64,000 bases of DNA, from contig JTDE01000288.1 in NCBI GenBank assembly GCA_014338405.1, positions 77,284 to 141,283 on the forward strand, in the 5' to 3' direction. The DNA is from Paragonimus skrjabini miyazakii. Its lineage: Eukaryota; Platyhelminthes; Trematoda; Plagiorchiida; Troglotrematidae. The notes under the pieces were generated by a model. It searched no databases and was not told the DNA's origin. It worked only from the letters and a program-made list of their open reading frames with translations. The position numbers and the translations under genes were made by a program. Each line of letters begins with the position of its first letter. The first letter of the stretch is position 1. Below are positions 11,267 to 22,729 of this stretch, piece by piece.

Positions 11267-12690
11267 CGTGTCTTGCCACCTAAACACTCCTACGCGGTTA
11301 GTAGTGCGACATACAAACCTATGAGTGTAACTACGTTTTGTCTGACTGCTTCTCTTCCACACATAGGACATGGTTGAACAAGGAAGGGCCGAAATCTCAG
11401 TCAGCATAGCTCTCCAAAACAATGCAGCACACAAGCCTAACCACTACACCAACATAAAAGCGAGCGCCAGAACACAGTCACACATACAGAGACTGCATTA
11501 GATACCCGATGACGTATAATTTCCACATGCCTCCAGTGAAGCGAACGTAGTGGGTCTAAACCATCACCAGAGCAATTCCAACATGCAGTCTGTACAGTTC
11601 TAGAGAGGCCCGATTTCAGACGAACATGACTTGCGGAGAGCATTTCATGCTCTCAACTCGATTCAGTTCGATCAGTGCACACATTTATCTGCACGTCTTG
11701 CTAAGTAGTAATCACATAACAAAAACGAATGCGGTGCGAATGCTTTGTATCTACCCAGACCAAACCAACTTCGCATCCTGGATATACAAAATTTAATGTC
11801 ACCTCAGGTTTATAAACCACGAAGCACCACAATTTGAACAACACTGAACCCCGATTTCAGAAACGCACTGTTATCTTCATCATTACGCCCATACACGGAT
11901 GAAATAGTTATATGAAACATGTTGATGTGACGTGGAGTGACACTGCTCAGTAGCAAGGCCACAAAACCGAGATATGCCAAGCGACGATTATTGTTTTGGC
12001 TGGATAGCTATAAAACTTCACGTCAGTGTACACAAATGCTTAGATAAACCCAAAAACACAACACGACGTGCTTCAGATTCTATGGGACGATAGTTATAAG
12101 ATATCCGCACCAAATTTTGTACGACTGAGGTCAAACCGTTTGAGCGTCGTGTTTGACATGTTGTGTGATTTCGCTTACGACACTTCTGAGGAAGGCCACC
12201 CGATGTGGTTGAAACGTAGAGTATTACAACTTGCTCATAACGTTGCATTATTCTCAATGCATTTATCAAGGACGATTGTTAGTTTTCAAACATTCTCTAA
12301 CTAAGTTGTTAGTCTGTTTTCCTCAGGAATACAACAACTCATCAATACCCACTGTTTTGTGCAAACATTAGCGGAATGACACTCCCCGTCGAGTAGTTGT
12401 CGTATTTTCACTTTATCCGTTTTCACCCATTGATTTGTGCCGGTTCCCAACCCTGCGTTGCCTTTCGAATGCTGAGAAGTTTGTCAACAGCCCGGTGTTA
12501 TCAATCGTGGATAACGGTGGGCGAGATATCGGGACGTTAGAGCCGAGCGACTGAAATTGAAATTGAGGTATATTTGCGTTCTTGTGAGTGGGATTGTGGT
12601 TACATCGATATGTTTGGGATGTTTGAAAACCCGACTCGGTTAGGAGGTGCGTTTTTTGGGTAAGCCCTTTGGGTGAGCTTTTCGGTTGGA
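11267..12690 (-). repeat. Large inverted repeat, right arm (1,424 bp)
   Basis: Reverse complement of 5893-7316, with the same boundaries and no net indel. The minus-strand frame 12736-12413 crosses the outer border of this arm and is cut off in the left arm, so the right-hand location may be the original one. This is inference. Confidence 0.9.
12144..12217 (+). ncRNA. Hammerhead-like core, right arm copy
   Basis: CTGAGGA at 12186-12192 fits the invariant CUGANGA box. Bases 12196-12199 pair with 12205-12208 (extended by two G-T pairs) as stem II, and GAAA is at 12211-12214. A GTC at 12146-12148 gives a three- to four-pair helix III (12144-12147 with 12214-12217). Helix I is poor: GTGT 12149-12152 can pair ACAC 12180-12183 only with two extra T bases. 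PLE-borne hammerheads do have very short helix III. Plausible relic, not a proven ribozyme. Confidence 0.33.
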
Positions 12691-12736
12691 TGTCCCTCGA
12701 ATTGGTTGTCGCTTTGAACATTGTTTTCCGGTTCAC
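12413..12736 (-). CDS. Unassigned open frame (about 105 codons)
   Basis: Hydrophilic, cysteine-poor and rich in N, Q, S, T and P (for example NIPQFQFQSLGSNVP), unlike most frames here. No family is recognised. The frame begins after a stop near 12745, runs through a GTG and then an ATG, and crosses the outer border of the right inverted-repeat arm at 12690. It may be part of a retroelement gag/ORF1 or chance. Confidence 0.2.
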   Translation of the reverse strand: MNRKTMFKATTNSRDIQPKSSPKGLTQKTHLLTESGFQTSQTYRCNHNPTHKNANIPQFQFQSLGSNVPISRPPLSTIDNTGLLTNFSAFERQRRVGNRHKSMGENG

Positions 12737-12739
12737 GAA

Positions 12740-14380
12740 TTAGGGACGTTCTGCACGAACGAACTTAAGTGCCTCATAACTGGTTAGCCAATCGAAATAT
12801 CTTATCATAATTGCCTGCTGAAAACCATTCATCTCAAACGGGTCAGTCTATTAGTCCGACCACCACGTTGTTGTAACCACAGCCCTGCACACAAATGCAC
12901 GAGGTGTGCTGTCACTGCAGGTCAAGTTGTCCGGTTTTATCAGTCCAGTGTTTTGGCCACCACGGTGCAAATTATGACGTAATACGCGAACCAGCACCTT
13001 ACCGTAGTTTGACAATACGGATCGGTGTTTTCATTCTGATTTTGCATTTCATCTACAGCTGATTTAATCTCATAATTTTGAAACGATACAATTGAAAAAA
13101 TCCAGACCGCTTGAATTCGAACCAGAAGCTATGAGGTTATGTCGGAAGCTCAGAACTTTCATATTGAAATCTAGCTACCCAGTTAACCAAACGAGGCATG
13201 TGGTATCCACCGAATGGTCAAAGTTACTGCTTGTTCAGATAGAATTTCTCTATCAGTTCACGCTTAAATCCACCAGTGTCACTGATGAACATTGAATCTC
13301 GTAAGCCTACGAGTTACTTCATTTTTCTAGTGATGTCTTGAGGAGCTACATTCTTTTACTTTCCTGCCCTCTGGACGTCAAGAACGACAACTTTGCATGA
13401 CATTAGAACAGTGTGCGTTTCCTGTCGCCGGTAGAAACCACGGATAATTTCATACTATAAACGTCTATTTATCGTCAGGTGATTCTCACACATTAGCATC
13501 TAATGTAGTGTATCCTGTCTAACACACTACAAATGATTCCTTGACATACCATACGAATCAAGTAAAAACGGAATAAAACACCATGACGTAGAAACGGTTT
13601 AGTAATTAAAAGATAAAACTGAGAAATATCATGCCTTGCAAAGCGTCTTGTCAACGCAGTCAGATAACGCAGTGCACCAAAGCACAAGTAGTACGATCAA
13701 ACTAGACACACAGCCCGACGTGTCTCAGTTTTCCACTAATTTGCAAGTCAGTTTCGGAAGTGATTGCTGCTTTTTATTATTAATCGTTTGGTGGAAAACT
13801 ATCGCGACAGCCTTGGGAAAGTGTCATATTCTCGCCTTGACCATTTGCACGCGTTGACGCATGCGTCCTCGTAAACTCCGTCGAAAGGTTTGGAAACCGC
13901 TAGCTCATCAAAATCGTTTACAATGGACTGATGGAACCGAGTAACTTGACTTGAAGTGAGTGCACACTCCGCGTGTTTGTGAGGACGGTTGTGGTTACAA
14001 CGTTGTTTTGGGTCGGACTGGTAGACCGACTCGTTTATGATGACTGTTTTTGGCAGGCAATTTTTACAAACCTCTGGATTCGCCTTTTATTTGGAAATGC
14101 CATAAGATAGGTTGCACCCCGGATTTTGGTTCCTTATGTCAACGCCTGAGATTATCGCTAAGTGTGCGTCTGTCGGTTATCGATGCTACGAATATGAACC
14201 ATTGCAGCCCAAAATTGAGTAATTTTAGAAAATGAGCCTTAAATTAGGGATTTTGTTCGTGAGTAGTTGCGACAGCCAACACAGATCTTCAGTTTACCAA
14301 TAACGACGAGGTGCGGTTGTTGTGATGTCGCGCACTAACTACCGAGAAGAGACCGATACTGTGGCGATGTATCTAGTAGG
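12740..14380. other. No recognisable gene
   Basis: A few frames of 60-75 codons (13092-13295 +, 13636-13857 +) show no motif. No repeat family named in this window was recognised. Confidence 0.4.
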
Positions 14381-14383
14381 ACG

Positions 14384-14518
14384 AAGCTGGCAATTGGGTG
14401 GAAGATCCATGTAATATCGTCAGGCGCTTTTGCGAACAGACAGCATGATAGACCGGAAAGCAATAAGTTGTTTATAGTGGTACAAGACCACTTCACCCAG
14501 TTTAAACGGCACGCAAGA
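14384..14518 (+). pseudogene. Possible Gypsy-type integrase fragment
   Basis: One frame reads GWKIHV, some 16 residues, then SNKLFIVVQDHFTQF (14459 on), ending at a TAA after 14516. This resembles the start of the Gypsy integrase catalytic core, where a 'GNKYILVVQDHFTKW' segment follows the first aspartate. The downstream D,E motifs are not recognisable and the first acidic residue is missing. A very short match, so it could be chance. Confidence 0.35.
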
Positions 14519-15215
14519 TAACGCACAAGCTTTACTATACAGAAGCTAAACGCTCTTCTGTTGCAGGCGATACTTGAGTCTGGAAGGAAGCTAAAGTAGA
14601 GGCATCTAAAACTAGAAAAATGTCTATGCCTATCTTTATCCATCAAGACGAAAACTGTGTTAATGTCGTTTTTATGTTCTTGAAAGGTTGGCATAGCTTT
14701 GTGACTGTGCATCTCGGAAGAACAGTGTGTATGATCTTCCAAACTGGCCAGGCTGGAAACGATCTTCAGTAGTGTTAAACATCGAAGGGCATATGTCAGC
14801 AAAAGATACAAATCGTTACACTGACACTAAACAAAGATACAACCATTTCACTGACGGTGTTGCCGTCAACGGGGTAGTTAATGGTGTGTTTTATTTAAAG
14901 CTTGTTTGTATGACACTTTTTCTGTGGCTTAATCGTTCTTGTTTTTGTGAATAACTTTTCGTCATGTGAACGACAAAGTAGCGAACAAGACTTGTTTACT
15001 GTGTTTGATCATCAGGCTAATTACAACATAATAAACATGAAAACAGCAACTGGGGTGAGTCAGATAAACGGTCAATAGAGGTTATCAGTTGCGCAAACAC
15101 TGTTCCAAATCGTGGGCTTCATTGATTGTGGGCCAGGGGAGATTAAGTATCCGCACGAACTTCTTCTGAGTGCAAAGGTCAGGGTTGCGCTATCGGATAC
15201 TAATGGCCTCGACAA
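14519..15215. other. No recognisable gene
   Basis: Contains at 14990-15045 (minus strand) a segment ending CCTGATGAT that resembles 39846-39895, which reads GCCTGAAGATGACTCACCGA; both are preceded by a TTTATT-TGTTGTA-like stretch. They may be ends of a shared unnamed repeat. No open frame is supported. Confidence 0.35.
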
Positions 15216-15219
15216 CGGT

Positions 15220-15400
15220 TACCATCTGTGATCGATACATTGGCACTCAGTAAGCAATCTGAAAAGCTCGCCAGTAGTGCATATCCTCGCCACTGCCGGG
15301 ACTAGAACTATGGCCACGCTGTTCATGAGGCAACTGTGGAGCTTGATCTCATAGGGACAGGTGTTTCTTGAAAGGTTCATCTTTGGTGACAAAATTTTTA
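15220..15400 (-). repeat. SINE-A copy 4
   Basis: Minus strand: B-box variant TTCTAGTCCCGGC (about 15296-15308), then GGATATGCACTA and CTGGCGAGCT at the start of the hammerhead segment (about 15266-15275). After that the copy diverges and the GAAAC half is not recognisable. The head is partly recognisable to about 15360. Confidence 0.5.
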
Positions 15401-15659
15401 GACTGAACTTGCTACAAGTGAACGAACGTGTAAGGAGCACCACCATACTTGCTGTCTCCTAGGTAGAAACGGTTGAAGATCGCTTTTGTTGAACAACATT
15501 TGCACAATTTGTTAAACCAAACTGGTGTTATTTCTTCAGTTTAACGTCAGATAACAATTTAATCCCGGTTGTTGTAACCGATTTTAATTGTGAGTATTAA
15601 TCAGTTTACATAAAACCAAAATCCCTCATTACTTGCAGCTAACGAAAATATCCTTCAAC

Positions 15660-16005
15660 AAGTCCAATGATTTCGGTGGCCTCAACTTAGACAGAAGTTC
15701 TAGTTGTGGGGTCATCGATTGAAATTTACAGGATAGTTACTGTGTTTCTTCTTAAGGCAATCAAATAATCCGAGCATTACTCACATGAGAATTTGGCTGG
15801 GCGTTTACATATCGTGTTTCAGCCGTGTTTAATATGAAGACAATGGTGAAGTAATGAACGTGGTTACCTCATGGAATCGTGGTTGAAGTTTTAGTCCCGG
15901 CCGTGGCAAGGATAGGCAATACTGACAAGCTTTAAAAAGAGTGAAACTCGAGTGTAGTGCTTCTTTTCGAAAGAGGTTAACTGGAATACCTATGTCAATT
16001 TTTCG
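15660..16005 (+). repeat. SINE-A copy 5, nearly full length
   Basis: Plus strand: 5' module with GTGGGGTCATCGATTG at about 15706 and ACAGGATAGTTACTGTG at about 15729, a middle segment, then a tRNA-like head (about 15850-15905) with TTTTAGTCCCGGCC. The hammerhead segment is at about 15925-15955 (CTGACAAGCTT..GAAACTCGAGT, so G8 of CUGANGA is A), and a tail TAGTGCTTCTTTTCG runs to about 16000. It lies head to head with copy 4. Confidence 0.6.
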
Positions 16006-19000
16006 TTTTCTTCCGCACACCTGTTCCTGTGTGTGCGCATGCTTACGTAAGCAGAATTCCATGTAACTCATTTGACTGGATTCCACCTGTAGTTGCTACT
16101 GTTTTAAAACGATTATCGTCATATCTGTCGTCTACCCGTGAGTGTGTATGTGTGAATGCACGTGTATGTAAAATTGACTGTGTCTGTAACCAGGACAGCG
16201 ATTAAGCCAAATTTCGACCAGGTTAGAGAGAGTGAGTCATGTGGGGCGCCGAATTGTTGGTCAACGTCTCTTGTTCAGTTCTAACTCCAGCAATCTTTGT
16301 TCAGTTCTAGCATGCCCATGTGTATGACCACCCGTGCTTCTGACCACAGGCTGACTATCTGTAATCTCGAGCATGAGTGTCTAGGTTGTGCCAGAAAAAA
16401 GATACGCAGCAATGTCATGTGACGTGCGTAAGACATCTTTCATGAAATTCGACTTGATGGTAACGAACCTCAGATGGTGGGAACAATGGACAGTGAGTAC
16501 AGTCAGAAAGTCAGCGTTCTTGGACAATTGGAACTGTGACCAAAAGTAGGGACGACGATTTTGTCCGCATCACACGTGTTCACCTAGTTTTGATGTAGTC
16601 GTGTGTGTGCAAAAAGAGAATTGGTTGCATTGGTTTATTCGAACGTTGGTGTGAGGCTTTCTATCGGCGTACGAGCAGAACAACAAAATGCAGTCTGTCT
16701 TTTTGGAATAGGGATTCATGCAACACTTGTTTTTTTCTCTCTAGTGAACGCCTTTGTTTGTCAAAACTATTTCATACTGTTTTCAACTTCCACCCCCAAG
16801 GAATTCGAGAAAATATTACTTCAGAAAAAGTTTCAGTCTGACACATCACTTCTGACGTGCACATACATACCAAATAATGATTGACAAGTGAGAGTGGGTA
16901 TCAAGGAGGATAATAATGCTGACTAGTGAATTATTGTACAGTAATGACATGATGGTTACATCAAACCTTTGAATATACTTAATGTGGGCGATTTGGGGAC
17001 TGAGGTACATAATTAACAAACGTCTTGCCATCGTTCATGATGATCAGACAAACCGGACTTGTTTTAGTTCGAGCGAAAGACTCTGCTTCGTGTTTCAATA
17101 ATACCGTCATAACGTTAACCTTAGAGCGTGAAATGGATCAGTCGCAACGTGGCCACACTACACAGGAGAAAGAAAGTCACTCACTGTAATGCGCAGAGGT
17201 GGTCGGACCACTATAAAAGTAGACGTGATCCCTACAGTCAGCAAAGCTTGGTACTGAACCGTTCAAAATCCAGAGCGAAATGGCTTTCATCTCTTTTCCC
17301 ATCACGATGGTGTCATTAACTAGCGAGCATTCTTCGGTACGTAATGGATGTTTAAATCTGACTAGCTTATGCTTGTTCATGATTTGTTTCCGTTACCGCG
17401 CCACGAGCAATGTGTCGCAAGATGTTAATCCATTGATTTGGATTAATAATTCGCCATTGAAGCGACCACTGGTTAACCAATCACAACAATTATAATCTTA
17501 TAAGGCAAACAGTTATGTAAAAAGAAGACTGAATGTATCGCCTTTTCTTGTGTACACAGGTCTGACCGATTTTATCCGACTGGCAATGGGTTCTCAGTAA
17601 TTACTTATTTCAGACTACTTTTACGTTACAGTATATTATACTGTATAGCCAGGTGACAATTGGTTAATGTGTACCTGACATGCGATCAAACAATGGGCTT
17701 GTCAACTTCTCTTGGTATTGCTGCTGCTGTTCAGTTACACGTCAATGCAAACGCTGGCTTATTATGCTTAAATAAACGTCATTGTAGTTACAACTGAAGT
17801 GGTATACTACGCGAAAGTCAAATTGAATCACCGTGCGGTAGGACGAAACAGCTATTGGCTGACATGGTAAACAAGTGAGCAGCTGTATAAGTGTGATTTT
17901 GCTGTTGGATAAATGTTCACTTCAAAATAAAACTTGCGAAAATTATTTCTAGTTCTCTCTGCCGCAGTTCATCATTTTTTGCACTTTTTCCTAAATGGTG
18001 ACAAACACGAATAGCCATTAATTGTCAGTCTGTTTAACTTCCATCTCTACGAAATAAAGTTTGTACTAGGTCTGGCCAAGAGGTAATCGGTGTGACATTC
18101 AAGAGTTATAAACTTTGTTTTCTCTTTGTTGGTTTATAAAAAACTGACGGTTACAGCGACTTAGCTCGATGTTCAGCGATATAATAATCTAGAAGTTCCG
18201 TACAGCTGTTAAACTTTACCCAGTACTAAAAACTGAGGATTAGGTGGCTAGTGTGAAAATGGGTGTAAAACTAAGCAAAGAAAAACATTCATTAACAGAA
18301 GCCAGAAAGTTATCCATATGGTTTCCGTAAATCAAAATATAAGAATTTCCTTGAAGATTAGCCAAAACTACATCTGACAATTCGGAACGTAATGAACTAC
18401 CCAGTGCCACCCTGCTAGTCTATCTACAAATCAGTTCTTCAGATTCCTGTAGAAAGTTTCCTTTGCAAACAAAAATAAACCTTTCAATACAAGCCAGTGG
18501 ATTATAAAGACCTAACTTCCGACTAGAAATATAATCACACAAGAGACCAACAGTGTCGTACAGTGGTGCATTGTCAAACTGTGAGTCACGGTAACGTTAC
18601 TTTATCAACCCGAAAAAGTTCTGAACACAGTGGTTTGAGAGAATCACATGAATCGGTTCGTCTACTCACCAATTAAGGCGTGCGTTAAATATTTGTCAAC
18701 CCATCCAAAAATAACACAGTGCGTAGTGAAACATCAGTGTTTAGTGCTGTTGGACGATTTCACATAATTGGTCTGCGAGTATTTAGGCTAGAACTCCATG
18801 AATTTGAAAAGAGTTCTAAACAACATCAGCATAAACATTTTTGTCTTCATTATTTTTCCCAAAAGGAACGTCATAACAAACCGCTGATAAGATCGAACAC
18901 AAAGTACTTGGTCTCATTAGTCGTCAAGCGCATCTAGAGGATCGCTCACCTAGTTGATCTGGTCAAACCGCCCTTACGAACACAGCTGCAATTGTCGTAA

Positions 19001-19385
19001 TCAACTCTACTGACGTGAAGGTTGACGACTTATTAGGGTAAGAGAGACAGAGAGAGAGTGAAAATATTTTTCTGATTGATTTATTTGCTCGATGTTATTA
19101 CATACATTTTATATATGGTCTGTCAATGCGTGCCGATGAGATTAAATCGAGCTACTAACACCCTGCAACTTGTGCTTCTATCAGTATGTGAACGACAGAG
19201 ACCAAAACTGCAGTCCTTGCACATGTAATACATGATGGTGAACCTGTTACAACGCCGCGGTAAGACTGATTTTTGTCATTGCATTCGGTATATTCTCGAT
19301 CCTTTGGAACTATAAACCGAATAAGTGAACGGTCCAGTCCCATCCTAATGGTTCAACGTTCTAAATATCACCTTATTTTTGAACT
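16006..19385. other. No recognisable gene
   Basis: Several frames of 60-93 codons (for example 16603-16884 +, 17280-17495 +) lack motifs. GT-rich sequence lies at about 16138-16170 and a short AG repeat at 19041-19060. No RT, SINE-A or SINE-C sequence was recognised. Likely intergenic or intronic. Confidence 0.4.
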
Positions 19386-19389
19386 CTAG

Positions 19390-19560
19390 TCCAGCAGTTT
19401 TGGTTTCGACTGGTCCTCTACAAACCAGCTCTAATAAGAGCGAAACTCGAGTTTAGTGTTTCTTTTCGAGGCGGGCTAGCCTAAAGGCATATCTTAATGC
19501 GAAGGCTGCGATCAAGTGTGGGTGGTATTCAGTCTCGAAAAAACAGCTTGCGTTTCAAAG
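19390..19560 (+). repeat. SINE-A copy 6, 3' half
   Basis: Stem II of the hammerhead segment is intact (GCTC-TAATAA-GAGC) and is followed by GAAACTCGAGT and the tail TTAGTGTTTCTTTTCGA, then GCGAAGGCTGCGATCA. The CTGANGA box is destroyed. The tRNA-like head upstream is only faintly visible. Confidence 0.5.
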
Positions 19561-22490
19561 CCACAAAACAACTTTTACTTCCCACATTGCTTCTGCTAAC
19601 GTATCGAGCAGCGGCTACAACAGTCTTTCAGTAGGTTAACACTTGTGTCCACGTCACACTTTTACATGTTTCCGAAATAATCAACCCTTGGTTTTGGATT
19701 ATTTTACAGCTTCACACGTATATATGTTCACCTTTGTTTCCGGAGATTTTATTAAAATTTATTTCACAGCTTTGGCACAAAAACTGAGCACCACTAAAAA
19801 TTAATAGACATCCAGCCGAATTTATTTGAATCTCATAAACGGCTCAACTACATATTTTTCATAATCGTCGTACATGCTAAAGTAAGAGCGATTATAACAA
19901 CGGACCGTAGGTGGTAGTTTCACACTCTTGATGTTGCAAACCAATGCACGAATCCAGATATTGATTTATTAGACAAAACCAGGCCTTCTAATGTTCCCCC
20001 TTCGTCCAGCGGGAGACTTGCTAACTTTCAACAAATAAGCATTCTCATAGGCATTGGCGAGATCGACCTTCATCTGTCCTCCGTAGAAATATAAAGCAGC
20101 CAGCAAAGTTGTGTTGTTATTACCCTCCAAAACGGACAAAGTCTCTAATGAAATTATTCATGTGTGTGCAATAAAGACTGATTCACCATAATTTTTTCAC
20201 AGCATGTCCTACAAGTACTATATGAAATGGTAGTCGCAACAACGACTCAGTAGACTCATAGTAGCTACAAATATGGGTACTCAAATGCTTGGTTTCAGCA
20301 ACAAATTTCGAAAACATATGTCCGAAATGTTGTGTTTTACGTTGTATCTCCGGAGATTACTTCGCTCCTTCTTATCAAGAGCATACTACAGCTCGAAGTT
20401 GTCACAAAACAACAGAGGAGGAGAAACACGCAGTGAAACAGACGACAAAATCGCATAAGTCAATCAAAGTCCAGACTCAGTAAAGTTGGTACTAAGGTGA
20501 GCAAGATGTGATACGGAGGTAGTTGTGGACATGCAGAATCGGACAAAATTTCCTATCCATCATCACTTCTTCAATGCAAAGACAGCCTTGCTTGTTATGT
20601 ACCCACTACAAAACGCTTTCTCCACATCAATTTGAAATCAGAATATTGCAAAAGATCGATGAGGTGATAATCCCGGTTGTTAGTTATCATGTGATATCGT
20701 CACTTTTCTGTACTGCTTGAACTAGCGAAACAATTATCTCTTTGTTTTGCCGATATAGGCCGCCATATACACGAAGGTGCATTTTAAGTAAAATGTAATG
20801 GTGCATACAGTCTTAATGAATGGAATCAACACCTGTCTGACAAACAGGACTATAATTATAGTAGATTCATGTACGCGCCGCTGCCGTCAAGCGTAGTTTA
20901 ACAAATCGCTGACCTCAACTATCAATGACAATCAAGCGAAAACCTCCTGGTTTGGAAAAGTACAATAGCCTTGTTCGACCTTTTTAGACTTTTCAACTCA
21001 TTTATAAAGGTCGTAACACACCTGTTTGTTCTTAACAGAAACGTTATTAGTTACATCTCTGTTTTGTTAACCCCTTTCTGACCACTTGTGTTCTGGCTGT
21101 TTGGAAGAGTGGTTGCTGTCTATATCCAAAACCGCAAAGATGAAGAAGCCAGACAGTCGTCTTCGTCGGGGTCTTCAGCAGGGTTGGATATCTGGCTTCA
21201 TCTTCTCTTTACCTGATATAAGTTTCTAGAATGTGCAGAAATTATGGCAGAAATATACACAAAAATCTTTCAATCCTTTGTCACGAGGGAGACCAGGCCA
21301 CGTACCCCAGTGACAGCTTCAACCCACCTGGTGTAGAACATAAATGTGCGACCTATAGTTCACTGGTCTATTCTGCGAACCGTGATATTATTCTCCCGAT
21401 ATTTGTCACTTTGTTAATAGTCACTGTAATTGACCGCTTTCTGAACAACTTAGTTGTGCTAGTGTCAAGAAGAGACAAGAATTACCATACAGGTTATACT
21501 TTTTCCTAATCAAATTCACAGTAGGTGTTGATGATTTCTGTGAGTTTCCCTTATTCAAACAACTCTCATCTCAGATGACAACAAAGACTAATCCACTTGA
21601 CTGTAACCTACAAGAATCTACTGAGGTTTTTTATTACCAATTACCGTCGCACGACCCATTAGTATAAATATATCGAACGTGTCGAATCAGAACACACACC
21701 GTGTGAACCAGCCAAAGCAATCAGGACTCACAATCACCAATAAACCGTCGAAATTCTCAAATCCCATATGACTCCATAACGTGCATACTACAATTCACTG
21801 ATGCATCATCGCCTTTGAAATTTGGTTACCGGTTAATCACATACGGTCTCAACTGTACTAAACATTGCTTGGTATAATTACGATTATAATCGTTTTCCTG
21901 TGAACTTTTCGTAAGACATGCAAGTTGGTTTAAGGAGAAACGAATTATGTTTACCACTGTAACACTAATTGTACAAACGAAACAGAAAAAGCCGGCACCT
22001 TCACGCATGTTGAATTTACCGATCACAGAAGTCGACGTACTATGGGGTATATCTTGTTGTCTGTGTACCTGAAAGGGTTCAAATCAACATTGTTAGCCCC
22101 ACTGATAGATTTCTAGTTGAAGGAGGTAGCTAGCATAAATAGTAACAACGAATTTAATGACTTGCCTTGAAAAATTAAAGATGACAAACAAAACATGGCG
22201 AACTCGCTTACAGCAACCACAAAACACATACCATACTGCATCATCTGCATCATCTGTAATGCTTGGTACTCATTAATCCGCATCAGAAAGATTATTATTT
22301 GTACGAACTCCATAGGTAGGGAACAGTGGTTTAAATGGGTTTAGAACGATACGGTTCAACGTATCTAGGTCCGGTTTGCTAATCATCAGACGCCTACTGA
22401 AAACAAATCGGCGAGTTAATTTCAACTTACTGCTCAAAAGTCCAGTAACTCAAAACTCAGCATTGTTTCTGACTTTTGCTGATGCGGTTG
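19561..22490. other. No recognisable gene; one hairpin
   Basis: Frames up to 92 codons (21231-21509 +) have no motif. An imperfect hairpin at 21136-21204 is listed separately. Nothing else is identifiable. Confidence 0.4.
21136..21204. repeat. Imperfect hairpin
   Basis: AAAGATGAAGAAGCCAGA at 21136-21153 pairs with TCTGGCTTCATCTT at 21191-21204, with three extra bases in the left arm and a loop of about 37 bases that includes a further GTCTTC repeat. It may be the end of a small foldback element. Confidence 0.5.
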
Positions 22491-22493
22491 ACA

Positions 22494-22709
22494 TTAGTCG
22501 CCTCCAGCTAAAAGTTTGTACAAAAATAACTGTATACATATCCTCGAAGCCAGTGGTTTTGGTGCACGTGTCACTGAACCGGTGGGTTTCCCTTTAAACT
22601 CTTCACCTAATGCCTTCAGATTGATGCCTATTCCTGTTCTGTGTGGTATGAAGTTAACGAGTCCATACGGAACACCAACATCTACCGGTTTTCGTCCTTT
22701 CATCACCAT
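22494..22709 (-). CDS. Candidate exon, product unknown
   Basis: The minus-strand frame has protein-like composition (segments GVPYGLVNFIPHRTG and GINLKALGEEFKGKP) and is preceded by a plausible splice acceptor (…AACTTTAG just upstream of the ATGGTGATG at about 22710). A GT suitable as donor occurs near 22540. I do not recognise the family, and the plus-strand frame 22516-22728 is its shadow. It could be one exon of a large-intron gene, but no neighbouring exon was found. Confidence 0.22.
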   Translation of the reverse strand: MVMKGRKPVDVGVPYGLVNFIPHRTGIGINLKALGEEFKGKPTGSVTRAPKPLASRICIQLFLYKLLAGGD

Positions 22710-22729
22710 CTCTAAAGTTATTAACTAAA

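Noticed and set aside
14335..14811. 158-codon minus frame, one of the longest in the window
   Set aside because: Low-complexity composition rich in L, S, C and F without motifs; the plus strand here has a weak integrase-like match, so the minus frame is probably chance.
19041..19060. AG-rich microsatellite as a regulatory element
   Set aside because: Short imperfect repeat without context; not informative.
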